The notes under the pieces were generated by a model. It was given only the letters and a program-made list of their open reading frames with translations, was not told the DNA's origin and ran no database searches. Below are positions 1-10,664 of a stretch of DNA of 48,818 nt, one piece after another. This stretch comes from Streptococcus mitis (GTDB taxonomy: Bacteria > Bacillota > Bacilli > Lactobacillales > Streptococcaceae). The position numbers and the translations under genes are program-made. How positions within the stretch are numbered: the stretch's first letter is position 1; every line of letters starts with the position of its first letter. The stretch lies in the NCBI RefSeq assembly GCF_946190065.1, contig NZ_CAMHZD010000018.1, forward strand, positions 1-48,818. Reading direction: 5' to 3'.

Positions 1-841
1 TGCCTGTCTTACTTCCTGGTTTACTTGTGTCTGGTTGTTCGGACCAGCTATAGTTTGTTCCTGCTGGTAAGTCATTGGTATTAATACTTTTCTCTGGATC
101 TGGTACTTCGTTGTGACGAACAGTTTGGTTCGGTTCTTTTGCCGTTGGATTGAACGTATCTTTTTGTTCTTTGACTGTAATTGGTACTGTGACTTCATCG
201 ACTGTTCCGTCAGGGTATGTCACTAAGGCTACGGTTGGATGTGCTCCTGGTGTGCTGACATCTGGCGTTTCTTTCCATGTAACAGTTGTACCTTCTGGTA
301 AGCCTGTTTTGTTTACACTTGTTTCTGGATCTGGTATGTGTCCATTGTCCACTTCTTGCGCTATTGCGGTTGGTGTGTATTCATCTTTTTGTGGCGTTAC
401 TTCGACTGTTACAGATACTTCTTCCGTACTCTTATCTGGGTAGGTGATTAATACTTTGCCTGTCTTACTTCCTGGTTTACTTGTGTCTGGTTGTTCGGAC
501 CAGCTATAGTTTGTTCCTTTTGGTAAGGCATTTGTATTAATACTTTTCTCTGGATCTGGTACTTCGTTATGACGTACAGTTTGGTTCGGTTCTTTTGCCG
601 TTGGGTTAAACGTTTCTTTTTGTTCTTTTACCCTTACTGGTACTTCGACTTCATCTTCCGTTCCATCTGGATAATGAACTAACGCTACTCCCGGATGACT
701 TCCTGGTGTACTTACATCTGGCGTTGTCTTCCATGTGACTGTTGTTCCATCTGGTAAGCCTGTTTTGTTTACACTTGTTTCTGGATCTGGCACGTGACCA
801 TTGTCCACTTCTTGCGCTATTGCTCTTGGTGTGTATTTTCC
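1..841 (-). repeat. 456-bp tandem coding repeat (Rib-type, 152 residues)
   Basis: The sequence beginning at base 1 recurs almost unchanged from base 457, a period of 456 bp or 152 residues. Each period holds two Rib-like subunits, one with NGH-PDPETSVNKTGLP and one with RHNEVPDPEKSINTN. About 1.85 copies are visible and the array continues past the left edge. Similarity stops near 841, where the Ig-like modules begin. Confidence 0.85.
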
Positions 842-3800
842 ACGCATTGACCAAACTGTAATATTTACTAAGATTGATGTCGAATTCCCAGCTTTATCTC
901 TAGCTACTATCGTTACACCATGCATTACATTATCAGAATCAATTCTCGGTACTTCTCTAACACCCTCTTTGAACACAATTGTTCCAGAAGCTTGATCAAA
1001 TGTTAAGAATGAAGGCATATTTCTCACTTCAATAGTAGCAATTCCACTACCATTTACATTATCTTTTGCCTCAATCTTCATAGGAGGCAATGTTTTATCT
1101 AAAGTCGTCATTTCCCAGTTTGTATTTTCTGCTGGTGTTTGAATTGTTGGATCCGTAACATCTTTTACTTTCAATGGAATTGTAACGTCTTGTTCTGAAC
1201 CATCAATATATGTTACTTTTGCTTGTATTGTTTGGTCTCCATACGCCTCAGTGTTAATTGGTGTTTTGGATTCCACGGTTGCAATTTTAGAATTTCCATT
1301 CTCACCTTGCGCATTTGTCGCAGTTACTGCTCCTTTTAACATTTCTGGAGTAACTGATACATTTTGATTTACTTCAATTTGTGTTCCAATTGCTGTAAAA
1401 TCTTCACTTACTTTTCTAACCGTTACATTTACTGTCACTACATCTTTTGAGCCATCTGGATAAGTGATTTCTACTTCACCAGCTGTTGCGCCTGGTGTAT
1501 TTACTACTGGTGGTGTTTTCCACGTCACCTTTGTTCCATCTGGCAATCCTGCTTTATCTACACTTGCATTAGGATCAGGAACTTGTCCATAACTTGTATT
1601 CTGCGGAATTGGCGTAGGATTAGTCTTCGCACTCATTGAAGATACAGTGATTTTCGCAGTTCTTTCGCTGACATTTCCTGCTTTGTCTTCTGCTCGAATG
1701 TTTAAAGTAAATTCTTGACTTGGTGTATTCTCAGCTAGTTTTTCTACTGTTTGTTTTCCTGATTTGAATTTAATAGCGTTAGTTGTACTATCATATTCTA
1801 AGTAATCAGGCAATCCAGTCACCGTGACGTTTTTAATTCCACTACCGTTTGCATTATCTTCTGCTTCAATCTTCATAGGAGGCAATGTTTTATCTAAAGC
1901 AGTCATCTCCCAGTTTGTATTTTCCGCCGGTGCTGAGATAGTTGGTTTCATCACGTCTTTAACTTTCAATGGAATTGTTACTTCTTTCGTTGTTCCATCT
2001 TTGAAAGTTACTGTAGCAGTAATATTTTGTTCACCATAGTTTGCTGTGCTAATTGTAGGTGCTGTAACTGTTGAAATCTTATCTGTTCCATTAATATTTC
2101 CATCTTTTGAAGTTGCAGTTACTTTCGCTTTTAAGTCGTCGTTAGAAATTGGATCATTTTGATTTACTTCAATTGGTGCTCCAGTTACTTCATATTCTGA
2201 ACTTAATTCTTTTACTGTAACTTTTACATCTACTGTATCTTTTGAACCGTCTTTATAGGTTACTTCTACTACTCCGTCTTTTTCTCCAGGCGTTGTCGTT
2301 ACTGGTATCGTTTTCCAAGCGTAACTTGTTCCTTCTGGTAAGCCTGTTTGATTCACGCTTGTTTCTGCATTTGGAGTTTCACCATAACTTACTGTTTGTT
2401 TTTGAGGATTAGCTGTTGCATCATATTTGGTAGTCATTGATTTCACAGTAAAAGTTAATTGTGAAGTACTACTATTGTTTGCATTATCTGTTACTCGAAT
2501 CGTAACCGTGTGGGCTTGAGAATCTGTACCAACTGGTAATTTTGGAACTTCTTGAGTACCATCTTTAAACTTAATGGTTTTATTCGCATCATCATAAGTT
2601 AAGAAATCTGGTAAGTCTGTTACCGTTGTTGACCGAACACCACTTCCTCCTGCATTGTCTTCAGATGTTACTTTAATTGGAGAAAATGCTTTATCTAATG
2701 CTATTAAATCGATATTCTGACCATTCGCTGGTGTTTGAATTGTTGGAGCCGTTACATCTTTTACTTCCAAAGGAATTTTTATCGTATCCCTTGTATCATC
2801 AAGATAGGTTACCGTTGCAGAAATTTCTTTGTTTCCTGTCTCAGCAGTACTAATTTTCCCAATAGGAGTAACAGTTTTAACCTTACTATTCCCATTATTA
2901 TTAATTGTCACAGCAGATTTTAGGTCTTGATCTGAGACAGTATCATTTTGATTTTTGACAATTTTTGTAGCTGTAGGTTCATACTCATCACTTAGTTTAC
3001 GAACTTTTACAGTAACCGTTACTTCATCTACTGAATCGTCTGGATAAGTAACTTTCACGACTCCGGTTTTATTTCCAGGTCTATTCGTATCTGGTGCCGA
3101 TTTCCATGTATATTGAGCATCAGTCGGTAATCCTGCTATGTTCACACTTGTTTTCGGATTAGGAGTTTCACCATGGCTCACTTCTTGAATCGTCGCATTT
3201 GCTTGCGGATTGTATTTCTCAGCCATAGTCATTCGAACAATACTAAATATACGTTCACTGCTGTTTCCTGCATTATCTTCCACACGTAATGTTATATTAC
3301 TTGTAGTTCGATTTATTCCAGATAATTTAGGAACTTCACGTTCTCCATCTTGGAAAACGATGCTACTTGTTGTTTTGTCGTATTTCAAGAAACTTGGTAA
3401 GTTAATTGGAAAAATGCTTTTTATTCCACTTCCTCCAGGATTATCAGCAACTGCTACTTTAATAGGAGGCAATGTCTTATCTAACGCTGTAATTTCCCAC
3501 GTTTGATTTTCTGTCGGTGTTTGAATCGTTGGAGCAATTACGTCTTTTACTTCTATAGGAATATCAACTGGATCAGTGGTATTATCCAGATAAGTTACTG
3601 TCGCTTTGATTGTTTGTGGGCCTGCATGCACAGTACTTATAGGCGCTGCAGTTACTGACTTCACTTTACTAGTTCCACCGTTATTCACTGTTACTGCTGC
3701 TTTCAGTCTATCATTTGTTACAGGTTCATTTTGATTGACAGTAATTGTCTTTCCAGTTGGTGTATGTTCATCGCTTAATTTGCGAACTTTTACGGTTACA

Positions 3801-5359
3801 TTTACTGTATCCGTTGAACCATCTGGGTAAGTTACTGTTACAACTCCTACTTTATCTCCAGGACCTGTTGTCGTATTAGGTGTTGTTGCCCATCCGTATC
3901 TTGTACCTGTTGGCAGCCCATTTTTTTGAATACTTGTTCCTGCATCAGGCGTCTCAGCATAACTCACTTCTTGTTTTTGAGGATTAGCAACAGCCGTATA
4001 TTTTTGTGTTTGAGACTGAATATGAAAAGTAATATTTTTAGTCGCAGTATTTCCTTTTTTATCTACGGCCTTAACAGTCACTTGAATACTTGATTTCCCA
4101 AGTTGGAAATTATTAGGAATAACATCATTTATTTCAATTTTAGATTTTGTTGCATTATACGTTAAAGGTGCAGGAAGATTTTCTACAGTAACGGCATTTC
4201 CATCCTTAAGCCCTACTCCTTTATCATTATCTTTAACTTGAATATTAATTTCACTTGGAAGTCCTTCTAATCTCGTTAATGTAATATTGTCAGGGGCAGT
4301 AATTGTCGGTTTGATATTATCTACAATCTCAACTGGAACATTCACAGTTTTCATTAAGTGGCTTCCACGAAGAATTTCGATTTCTTTATGTTGTACACCT
4401 GCTGCAGAGGTATCCACAGTAGAAGAGCCACCTTTCCAACGAACTGTTAATTCTCCTGGAACTGCTGAATTATCTGAGACAGTTACGTAATTTCTTGCAT
4501 CCCCTAGTTGACCAGACTGATTCTGATTAATTTTTTTATCTTGTTTTCCTAGAAAATCTAAAACTGTATAAGGAGTTGTTACATCTTTTGTTACTCCATT
4601 TTCATAAGTTGTTGTGACCACAACATTTCTTGTTCCTGCTTCTTGCAAGTTAAACGGTGTTTTATAGTTTACTTGAGCTGTCGATGGTACTTCATTTCCG
4701 GTTTTAGAACGTACTAATTGTCTTGGATTTGTATATAACTCTTTTGAATCCCCAAAATAAGCCGTCAAACTAGAATGTTTTGCTTCTACATCATTTGTCG
4801 CATTTGTTTTGATTGTTTTCGGATTGAATCCATCTTTAAAGTGGATAGTCATTGTTGCACCATCAGCTGATACTTCAGCATGGTCAAAGTCAACTTTATG
4901 ACCAGAAGGATTCATAATATTTGGATGTTCTGTTTTAAATTTCTCAATTAAAGTTGTTTTTTCATTTTCAGTTAAATGACGAACATCATCTACATATGTC
5001 TGCGATAAGTCCTTCACAGAATTCCGTTCACTTTGCGGTTTAATAATAAAAGTAAATGTATAAGGCTTTAACTGATTTGGAGCTACCCTTGTATTTGAAG
5101 CAATATGAACTTCATATCTACCAGGTTGAACTATTGTACCTTCTCCTACAACCCCTCTAATAGCAGCATTCGTAATGGGATTATTAATTTCAGTTCTACC
5201 ATACTCTATTTCACGACTTCTTGCCGTCCCTGCCTGCTTATCCCAGTAAGCAACATGCATTTTTAATCCTTTAATTGGAGAATTGCCTGTAAAGCCAACA
5301 GTTACTATATAATACGGTGTTACATCTTCTACTATTTTACCACGAACATATGTAGTGAA
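1..5359 (-). CDS. Rib/alpha-like repeat surface protein, downstream fragment (partial, runs off left edge)
   Basis: This open minus-strand frame runs without a stop from about 5359 to the first base of the window. It is in a different frame from the ORF that carries the signal peptide (5332-6369). Reading across a run of seven A at 5360-5366 with one extra A joins the two, giving ...GNEKKFTTYVRGKIVEDV. The first in-frame Met is at 5260. After a unique N-terminal region come about four Ig-like modules of roughly 265 residues. Each has a 'KDV-x-x-PTI' start, an 'LDKTLPP' motif and a Rib/YPDG-type segment (TYPDGS-D, VTVKVRKLS). The left end holds tandem Rib-type units. Such repeats form stalk-like cell-wall adhesins; a C-terminal LPXTG is expected but lies outside the window. 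Binding specificity cannot be read from the sequence. With the frameshift as written, this part would not be made as a secreted protein. Confidence 0.8.
842..4330 (-). repeat. About four diverged ~795-bp Ig-like plus Rib modules
   Basis: A motif encoding PPMKIEA/LDKTLPP recurs near 1081, 1876 and 3463, with a diverged copy near 2670. This gives a spacing of about 795 bp (265 residues). Within each module an Ig/cadherin-like domain (KDNxxGSGI, FKxGxxEVP, RxxDNAGN) is followed by a Rib/YPDG segment. The copies differ at many positions, so this is an older duplication than the 456-bp array. Confidence 0.7.
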
Positions 5360-6369
5360 TTTTTTTCATTCCCTACTCTTTCACCTTTTATTTCAATTAA
5401 ACTCCAAATTTCATCCGAATTATAGTAAACAGCTGTACTCCCATTTTCAATAAGATTACCATTTCTTCTATTTTCTTTATGAGTATAGACTACTCCTCTA
5501 AACTTACTCTCATCCTTACCATCAATTGGTTTTCCATTCCGTGGATCACGTTTCCCAGATTGTGCTCGAGTTACTCTATTAGCTACTTTGTTGCGGAGGC
5601 TCTTCGCTTCATTTAGAGCACCATCAACTTCACTCTCAGTGGCTTTTCCCTCAGATAAATCTGCAAATACTTGAAGAGATTTGCTTTCAGATTCACTGAA
5701 TTCATAACTGATTTCTCCTGCCAGTTGGTTAATTTCTGAAACAAGAGCCTGAACCTTAGCGATCTTTTCTGTTGAAGGATTTTTCTTTTCATCACTATCG
5801 TTTGCTTTGTCTGCTTGCTTTTCTTTTTTGTCTATGTCGTTGCTTTTCTCTTCCAGTTGAGCAAATGATTCAGACAAAGCTTGAACTTCTTTATCTATCT
5901 CATCCTGACTAGCACCTTCTTTATCCAAGACTGCTTGCGCACGCGACAAAGAGAGATTAAGATTTTCAACTGATTTAGCTGTTTTAGTCTGTAAATCAGT
6001 GTTCCTAATCTTTTCAATTAATTCATTTAAAGCAGTTTTATCCACAGCTTTGACTGGATGCTCTAAAGACTTTTCAAGAATTTTTTCTTCTGGAACATGT
6101 TCAGAAATCTTATCTGATTCTTTAACAGGATTTTCTACCTGTGGATGATTTTCCACATCGTTTGGAATCTTGTCACTATTCGGATCTTCATCTTTAACTT
6201 TAGTTGAATCATTCAGAGACGCAACCATTTCATCAGCATGAACAAGATGTGGATTCTGTATCGTCACTGCTCCGGTAGCCAAAAAAAGAGTGCACCCAAA
6301 AAGAAAATGCTTCCCTTTCTTTATCATCCGCCAATTCTTTTGATTGATTCCTTTTCGATTAAAAAACAT
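5332..6369 (-). CDS. N-terminal fragment of the Rib/alpha-like surface protein (frameshifted)
   Basis: 345 residues. The start is supported by AGGAG six to seven bases upstream of the ATG at 6369. Residues about 17-45 form a signal peptide (basic KKGK, hydrophobic FLFGCTLFLATGA, cleavage near VHADE). Residues about 50-290 are Lys/Glu-rich and predicted helical or coiled-coil, typical of the extended N-terminal region of streptococcal adhesins. The frame ends early at 5332, 20 residues after a run of seven A at 5360-5366. In the next frame the coding sequence continues for more than 1,700 residues. As written, the product would be a short secreted helical protein with no wall anchor. A homopolymer sequencing error would restore one giant gene; a genuine slip would make it phase-variable or a pseudogene. 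Confidence 0.85.
   Translation of the reverse strand: MFFNRKGINQKNWRMIKKGKHFLFGCTLFLATGAVTIQNPHLVHADEMVASLNDSTKVKDEDPNSDKIPNDVENHPQVENPVKESDKISEHVPEEKILEKSLEHPVKAVDKTALNELIEKIRNTDLQTKTAKSVENLNLSLSRAQAVLDKEGASQDEIDKEVQALSESFAQLEEKSNDIDKKEKQADKANDSDEKKNPSTEKIAKVQALVSEINQLAGEISYEFSESESKSLQVFADLSEGKATESEVDGALNEAKSLRNKVANRVTRAQSGKRDPRNGKPIDGKDESKFRGVVYTHKENRRNGNLIENGSTAVYYNSDEIWSLIEIKGERVGNEKNSLHMFVVK
5360..5366 (-). other. A7 homopolymer at the frameshift junction
   Basis: On the minus strand a run of seven A follows GG-GAA-TG. Read as seven A, the frame gives NEKNSLHMFVVK and then TAG. With eight A it gives NEKKFTTYVRG and stays open to the window edge. The other alternative, six A, meets TAA within eight codons. 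Confidence 0.85.
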
Positions 6370-6412
6370 TAAGAACTCCTTGCTTCAAATTATAAAATTA
6401 CTTCTTGTATAT

Positions 6413-6441
6413 ATTATATTCTTTTATTTCCTTATATGCAA
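6413..6441 (-). promoter_or_regulatory. Promoter of the frameshifted surface-protein gene
   Basis: On the minus strand a -35 TTGCAT (6436-6441) and a perfect -10 TATAAT (6413-6418) are separated by 17 bp. They lie about 45 bp upstream of the ATG at 6369, in otherwise gene-free AT-rich DNA. Confidence 0.65.
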
Positions 6442-6536
6442 ACCCTTTCGATACATAATATATTGTTTATAAGATTTGTTATATTTTTGTAAAAATAATT
6501 TACTAATCCAGAAAATTACTAAATTCATTTTATTAT

Positions 6537-6575
6537 CAAAAAATGAGCAACTTTTATATTAAGTTACTCATTTTT
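6537..6575 (-). terminator. Rho-independent terminator of the LPXTG-less YSIRK gene
   Basis: An 11-bp stem (ATGAGTAACTT with AAGTTGCTCAT, one wobble) is followed by T6 on the minus strand, about 65 bp after the stop at 6639. An A/T flank on the other side could let it work both ways. Confidence 0.8.
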
Positions 6576-6638
6576 ATAAACTCTATTTTATTTAGATTAT
6601 ACTATCCTACTAGTTAAATCAGTATTAACACTTTATAT

Positions 6639-9600
6639 TTAGCGATGTCTTCTAGCATGACCACGAGTTCCTGGTCCAGTTCTAATTGGTTTAACTTGTT
6701 TACCTGGACGTGAAGGAACATGGTGTACTGGTCCATGATGAGGTCTCGTTAAATGCGGTTTAGGCTGAACACTTGGTTTTGGATGAGTAACAACTACATT
6801 TGGTTTTGTAACAACTCCGACTACATGCGTGTGGCTGGTAGTACCAGTATGAATGACACTTGTCACCTCTGAATGAGTTTCGGTCTCATTTGTCGTGATA
6901 GTGACAATCGGTGTTGTTGGACCTGCTGTTGCCGCATTTGAGGTAACAGTGGTTGTCGTTGTAGTTGTAGTCGTAGCCGTTCCACCAGGAACAGGTGTTG
7001 TCTCTGTTTTCTTATTAACAGATGTTTGTGAAGAAAAATCTGTTGGTTTAATTGCAGCCAAGGCTTCAGCTGGAGTTAAGCTAGGTTTTGAATCAGTAGT
7101 CGCTACCGGCTTTGGTTGCACAGCTGGTGTTGGTGTAGCTGGAGTAGATACTACTGGTTTAACAGGTGTTACCGGTGCAGGTGCTACTGGTTTCACTGGA
7201 GCAACTGGTTGTGGTGTGGCAACAGGCGCTGGAGTTACTGGTGTCGAAACTACTGGTTTGACAGGTGTTACTGGTGCTACCGGTTTTGGTTTAACGACAG
7301 GCGCTGGCTTGGCCGGAGTTGACACTGCTGGTTTAACCGGTGTTACTGGCTTGACCGGTACAACGGGTTTTGCAACAATTGGTGATGATGCAACAACTGG
7401 ATTCGGAACAGTCAAAACTGGTTTGATAGAAATTCCATTCCCTAGACTAGAAGGAGTTGCTGCAATAGTTGTTACTCCTTGTGGAGTGACATTTGGTTTA
7501 TGAACAGTCGTATCCACTGACGCTACTGGTTTATCATCAATTCTTGTGATTTTCCAATTATCATAAATAACTGCACCAGTAACGAGGTTAACTCTCGCCA
7601 CTCTTTCAAAAACTACAGATCGAACTACATCTTTGAAAGCTTTTTTACCATCTTTTAGATATTTGTAGTGAATGGTCTGCTTGGTCATTTTTCTCAGTGT
7701 ATCTAAGTTTTCAACCGATTTAGGCCAAACAGGTGACAATGCATCTCCTGCTACCAATGGATTTCCAGCAATTGGTTTAGGATCATCTGCTGTGACAGTC
7801 ATAACTTTTTCGATTAATTGAACTGAGAATACTTGATCAGTTTGTTTTTCACTGTCAAAGCGTTTATCATTAGCATTTGCAAAACCGTCATGTACTAATT
7901 CATATCCTTGTTTTAGGTATTGATTAATACGAGTTTTTGAATTATAAGCAATTGTTTCACCTGGAAGACCAACTACACTATCCACATTTCCTAAAACTTT
8001 AGGACTTGTTTCTGTTTGATTGAGGTATTTAACCTGTGCTTTTTGTTGAGCAAGATAATCATAAACAACATGGATATCAGCCTGTGTCAAATGTCCCTTA
8101 CTATTAGCAGGTGTTTGTGACAAGACATATACTACACCATCTTTTTCGAAACGTTCAGGAACTTTAGCAGTCACATCATAGTTATTTCCCAACAAGTTAA
8201 TGAGATTTGAACTCTTATCATGTGGTGTATTGAATGTTTCTAAAATAGCTTGACTTGTTTTATCACGATATTGAATATCAACTTTACCAAATTTAGCTTC
8301 TTCGTACACAGCTACCACGTTAGCTTGAGCTCGTGTAATCGTACCAGATGTCTTCGTATTGCTATAAAAACGATCATTTTGTGCGTACTCTTTGAAGACA
8401 TAATATTTACCATTTGGTGAATGTAATAGATAAGGTGCTGTGATAGATGTTGTTTGAATTCCTTTGTTTTCTTGAACTTCTGTCTCAGTTGTATTTCTCT
8501 CCAAAGTAGCTACATAGCTAGTATCAATTTTGGTAGATGGTCTTACAGTAGTGAATTTGTCTTGAAGGATACCTCCATTTTCCACCGCTGCAATGGCAGG
8601 AAGAAGCATTTTCCCTTGAGTATCAACGAAGCGAACAGCTACATCTCCATATACAAGGCGTCCATCTGTTCTTACCATATCTGGGTTGGCAATTTTCCAG
8701 TCAGAGTCAGCAGCTTGTTCGTATTGGTCTGTAAGATTTTTACCTTTGGCATCAACAACTGTCAATGTCCCTGGAACATTTGATTTAAAACCATTTCTAG
8801 CTTCATTCAGATAATTAACTGTGTGACTTGTCGGAACACGGTCAACTCCAAAGTCTTTTGTACGTAATACATAGGTTCTTCCAGCCAACATCTTTCCAGA
8901 AACGAGTTCAAAGGTTAATTCATTATCAGCAGCCTTAAGAATCTTAAATTTTGCATGTTGACCTGGTTCTTCACGAGGCGCCTCCAAAATAACATTATGA
9001 CGATTTACCCTTGTTCTTGATGTATCAGGGCTAGTATTTATCATTTCGACATTGTGGGCACCACGTTCAACAAATTCACCGACAGTAGCAAACTTATTGA
9101 ATTCTGTATCATTGATACGAACGGTGAAACGGGTCCCTGCACTAAAGTTTGATTTCCATGTTCCGATACGAAGAGTGCTGTTATATGTTTTGATACTACC
9201 ATCATCATCCAACATAACATCACCTGTGAAGTTAGCTGTAGCTGGTGTATCATAAACTTTAGGTGCTCCTATATCTGTTTTAATCACAGTGTAATTCTTA
9301 GTGACTACATTTTGACCATTAACTGAAATAACACCAGTTACAGACTTATCCACGTTCACTCGAGGATAACGAATTCCGCCTCTGTATTGAAGTTCAAAAG
9401 TAACATCATCTAGACGTTCAATTTCATCAGTGAAACGGTAAGTTGCTTCAATATGACTTCCTTTGTCAACTAAATCCCATGATTCTTTTGTGTCCAGAGC
9501 AACGTCACGGTCTCCACGTGAAGCCCAATATGAAAGACTTCCAGCTTTGGCATTATCATTTTTCTGAACCAGACTCACTCGTTCTGCAAAAACTTTACCT

Positions 9601-10541
9601 TCAGCAACCAATTTTTGAGGAAGATTATTATCTTGTGGCAATTCCTTCAAACCAATTGTAAAGATATCCCCCTTATGATAGGTACCATTTTTAAATTTTA
9701 ATTGGAAGCGATAATCAGCAATACCTGTTGAAGTCACACGGTCGGCCATGTCGATTGTACCACTGGCAATAATATTTCCATTATCGATAGCTACATCCTG
9801 TATTTGAGTTGGCGATAGACTAGCGCTAATTTTCTTGCCGTGTCCTGCACGTTGCAACTCAGTATAAACTGTTTCAATAGCTGAATACAGTTGATTTAAT
9901 TGAGTCTTAAGATTTTCTACACTAACAGATGAATCTTTCAGCAAGGATTTTGATTGTGAAATCTGAATTGTTGCTGCCTTAACAGCTTCTTGAACTAAGG
10001 CTTTTTCTTCAGCTTTACGATCTGCTTCTTGAGCATAACGAACAGCAACTTGATTTAAAACTTCTGCTTCTGATACAACCTGTTCTAAGGTTGTTTTTTC
10101 GACTGATTTTTCTTCTTTTACCTTCTCACTTGAAGTAGGTGAGGTAGTTTTTTCTTCACTAGACTTAACTTCTTTAGAAGTGAATTCTTTTGAGTCAGAA
10201 TTTTTTGTCTCAGTTGCCACTTTAGACTCTGCTTCCTTCTTTAGAAGGGCATTGACATCTAATTCTTCTTTTTCCAAAACTGGAGCTTGAAGAGTTGAAG
10301 GTAATTCTGCTATTTTTTCCTCAGATTTCTCTTGCTTGGTCTCTTCTGGTTTTTCAGAGACTTTTTGTTCTTCTTTTTCAGTGCGATGTGAATCTACTTT
10401 CTGTTCATCTGCACTCACATTTGAATAAGTACCAAAAACCATCAAGGCAGCTACAGCAACAGATACTGCACCAAAACTTGATTTTCTAATGGAATACTTG
10501 TTTACCTTATTCATTTGATTCCGTTTTACTCTTGAATACAT
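6639..10541 (-). CDS. YSIRK-signal mucin-binding-type surface protein without LPXTG, basic His/Arg tail
   Basis: 1300 residues from the ATG at 10541. A 1291-residue product from 10514 ([11 protein letters not shown]) is also possible. An ATG at 10601 is rejected because it lies inside the upstream terminator. Domains in order: a YSIRK signal peptide ([16 protein letters not shown], ending VSADE); a Glu/Lys/Ser-rich helical stretch to about 250; a large beta-rich adhesin-like region of about 260-680; MucBP-like segments at about 720-1000 ([31 protein letters not shown]); Pro/Val/Thr repeats (PVKPVVSTP); a poly-Thr run; then a tail containing PHHGPVHHV and RGHARRHR. No sorting signal or C-terminal membrane segment is present, in this frame or just after the stop. 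MucBP domains are associated with binding host mucin glycans. How this product stays on the cell is unknown; the cationic tail could bind anionic wall polymers (inference). Confidence 0.85.
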   Translation of the reverse strand: MYSRVKRNQMNKVNKYSIRKSSFGAVSVAVAALMVFGTYSNVSADEQKVDSHRTEKEEQKVSEKPEETKQEKSEEKIAELPSTLQAPVLEKEELDVNALLKKEAESKVATETKNSDSKEFTSKEVKSSEEKTTSPTSSEKVKEEKSVEKTTLEQVVSEAEVLNQVAVRYAQEADRKAEEKALVQEAVKAATIQISQSKSLLKDSSVSVENLKTQLNQLYSAIETVYTELQRAGHGKKISASLSPTQIQDVAIDNGNIIASGTIDMADRVTSTGIADYRFQLKFKNGTYHKGDIFTIGLKELPQDNNLPQKLVAEGKVFAERVSLVQKNDNAKAGSLSYWASRGDRDVALDTKESWDLVDKGSHIEATYRFTDEIERLDDVTFELQYRGGIRYPRVNVDKSVTGVISVNGQNVVTKNYTVIKTDIGAPKVYDTPATANFTGDVMLDDDGSIKTYNSTLRIGTWKSNFSAGTRFTVRINDTEFNKFATVGEFVERGAHNVEMINTSPDTSRTRVNRHNVILEAPREEPGQHAKFKILKAADNELTFELVSGKMLAGRTYVLRTKDFGVDRVPTSHTVNYLNEARNGFKSNVPGTLTVVDAKGKNLTDQYEQAADSDWKIANPDMVRTDGRLVYGDVAVRFVDTQGKMLLPAIAAVENGGILQDKFTTVRPSTKIDTSYVATLERNTTETEVQENKGIQTTSITAPYLLHSPNGKYYVFKEYAQNDRFYSNTKTSGTITRAQANVVAVYEEAKFGKVDIQYRDKTSQAILETFNTPHDKSSNLINLLGNNYDVTAKVPERFEKDGVVYVLSQTPANSKGHLTQADIHVVYDYLAQQKAQVKYLNQTETSPKVLGNVDSVVGLPGETIAYNSKTRINQYLKQGYELVHDGFANANDKRFDSEKQTDQVFSVQLIEKVMTVTADDPKPIAGNPLVAGDALSPVWPKSVENLDTLRKMTKQTIHYKYLKDGKKAFKDVVRSVVFERVARVNLVTGAVIYDNWKITRIDDKPVASVDTTVHKPNVTPQGVTTIAATPSSLGNGISIKPVLTVPNPVVASSPIVAKPVVPVKPVTPVKPAVSTPAKPAPVVKPKPVAPVTPVKPVVSTPVTPAPVATPQPVAPVKPVAPAPVTPVKPVVSTPATPTPAVQPKPVATTDSKPSLTPAEALAAIKPTDFSSQTSVNKKTETTPVPGGTATTTTTTTTTVTSNAATAGPTTPIVTITTNETETHSEVTSVIHTGTTSHTHVVGVVTKPNVVVTHPKPSVQPKPHLTRPHHGPVHHVPSRPGKQVKPIRTGPGTRGHARRHR

Positions 10542-10569
10542 ATATTTTCTCTCTAACTTTTTATGATAA

Positions 10570-10620
10570 AAAAGGGAGTGGAATTGATGCTGTATTGACA
10601 TACATTCTCACTCCCTAAAA
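10570..10620 (-). terminator. Terminator/attenuator between the two YSIRK adhesin genes
   Basis: Minus-strand arms AGGGAGTG and CACTCCCT (+ strand 10609-10616 and 10573-10580) enclose a 28-nt loop and are followed by T6. It lies 49 bp after the stop of the 1900-residue gene and about 30 bp before the ATG at 10541. That leaves almost no room for a separate promoter, so the downstream gene may depend partly on readthrough. Confidence 0.7.
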
Positions 10621-10664
10621 CACTACACTTCCAATATTTTGTTGTCTAGAGTTTTATTTTGATT

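Noticed and set aside
6895-7503. 202-residue plus-strand ORF rich in Gly, Thr and Val
   Set aside because: It is antisense to the Pro/Val/Thr repeats of the YSIRK protein. Its length comes from the repeated codons and it has no RBS.
10542-10601. N-terminal extension MSIQHQF of the 1300-residue adhesin
   Set aside because: Its ATG sits in the loop of the upstream terminator, and the extension adds nothing to the YSIRK signal.
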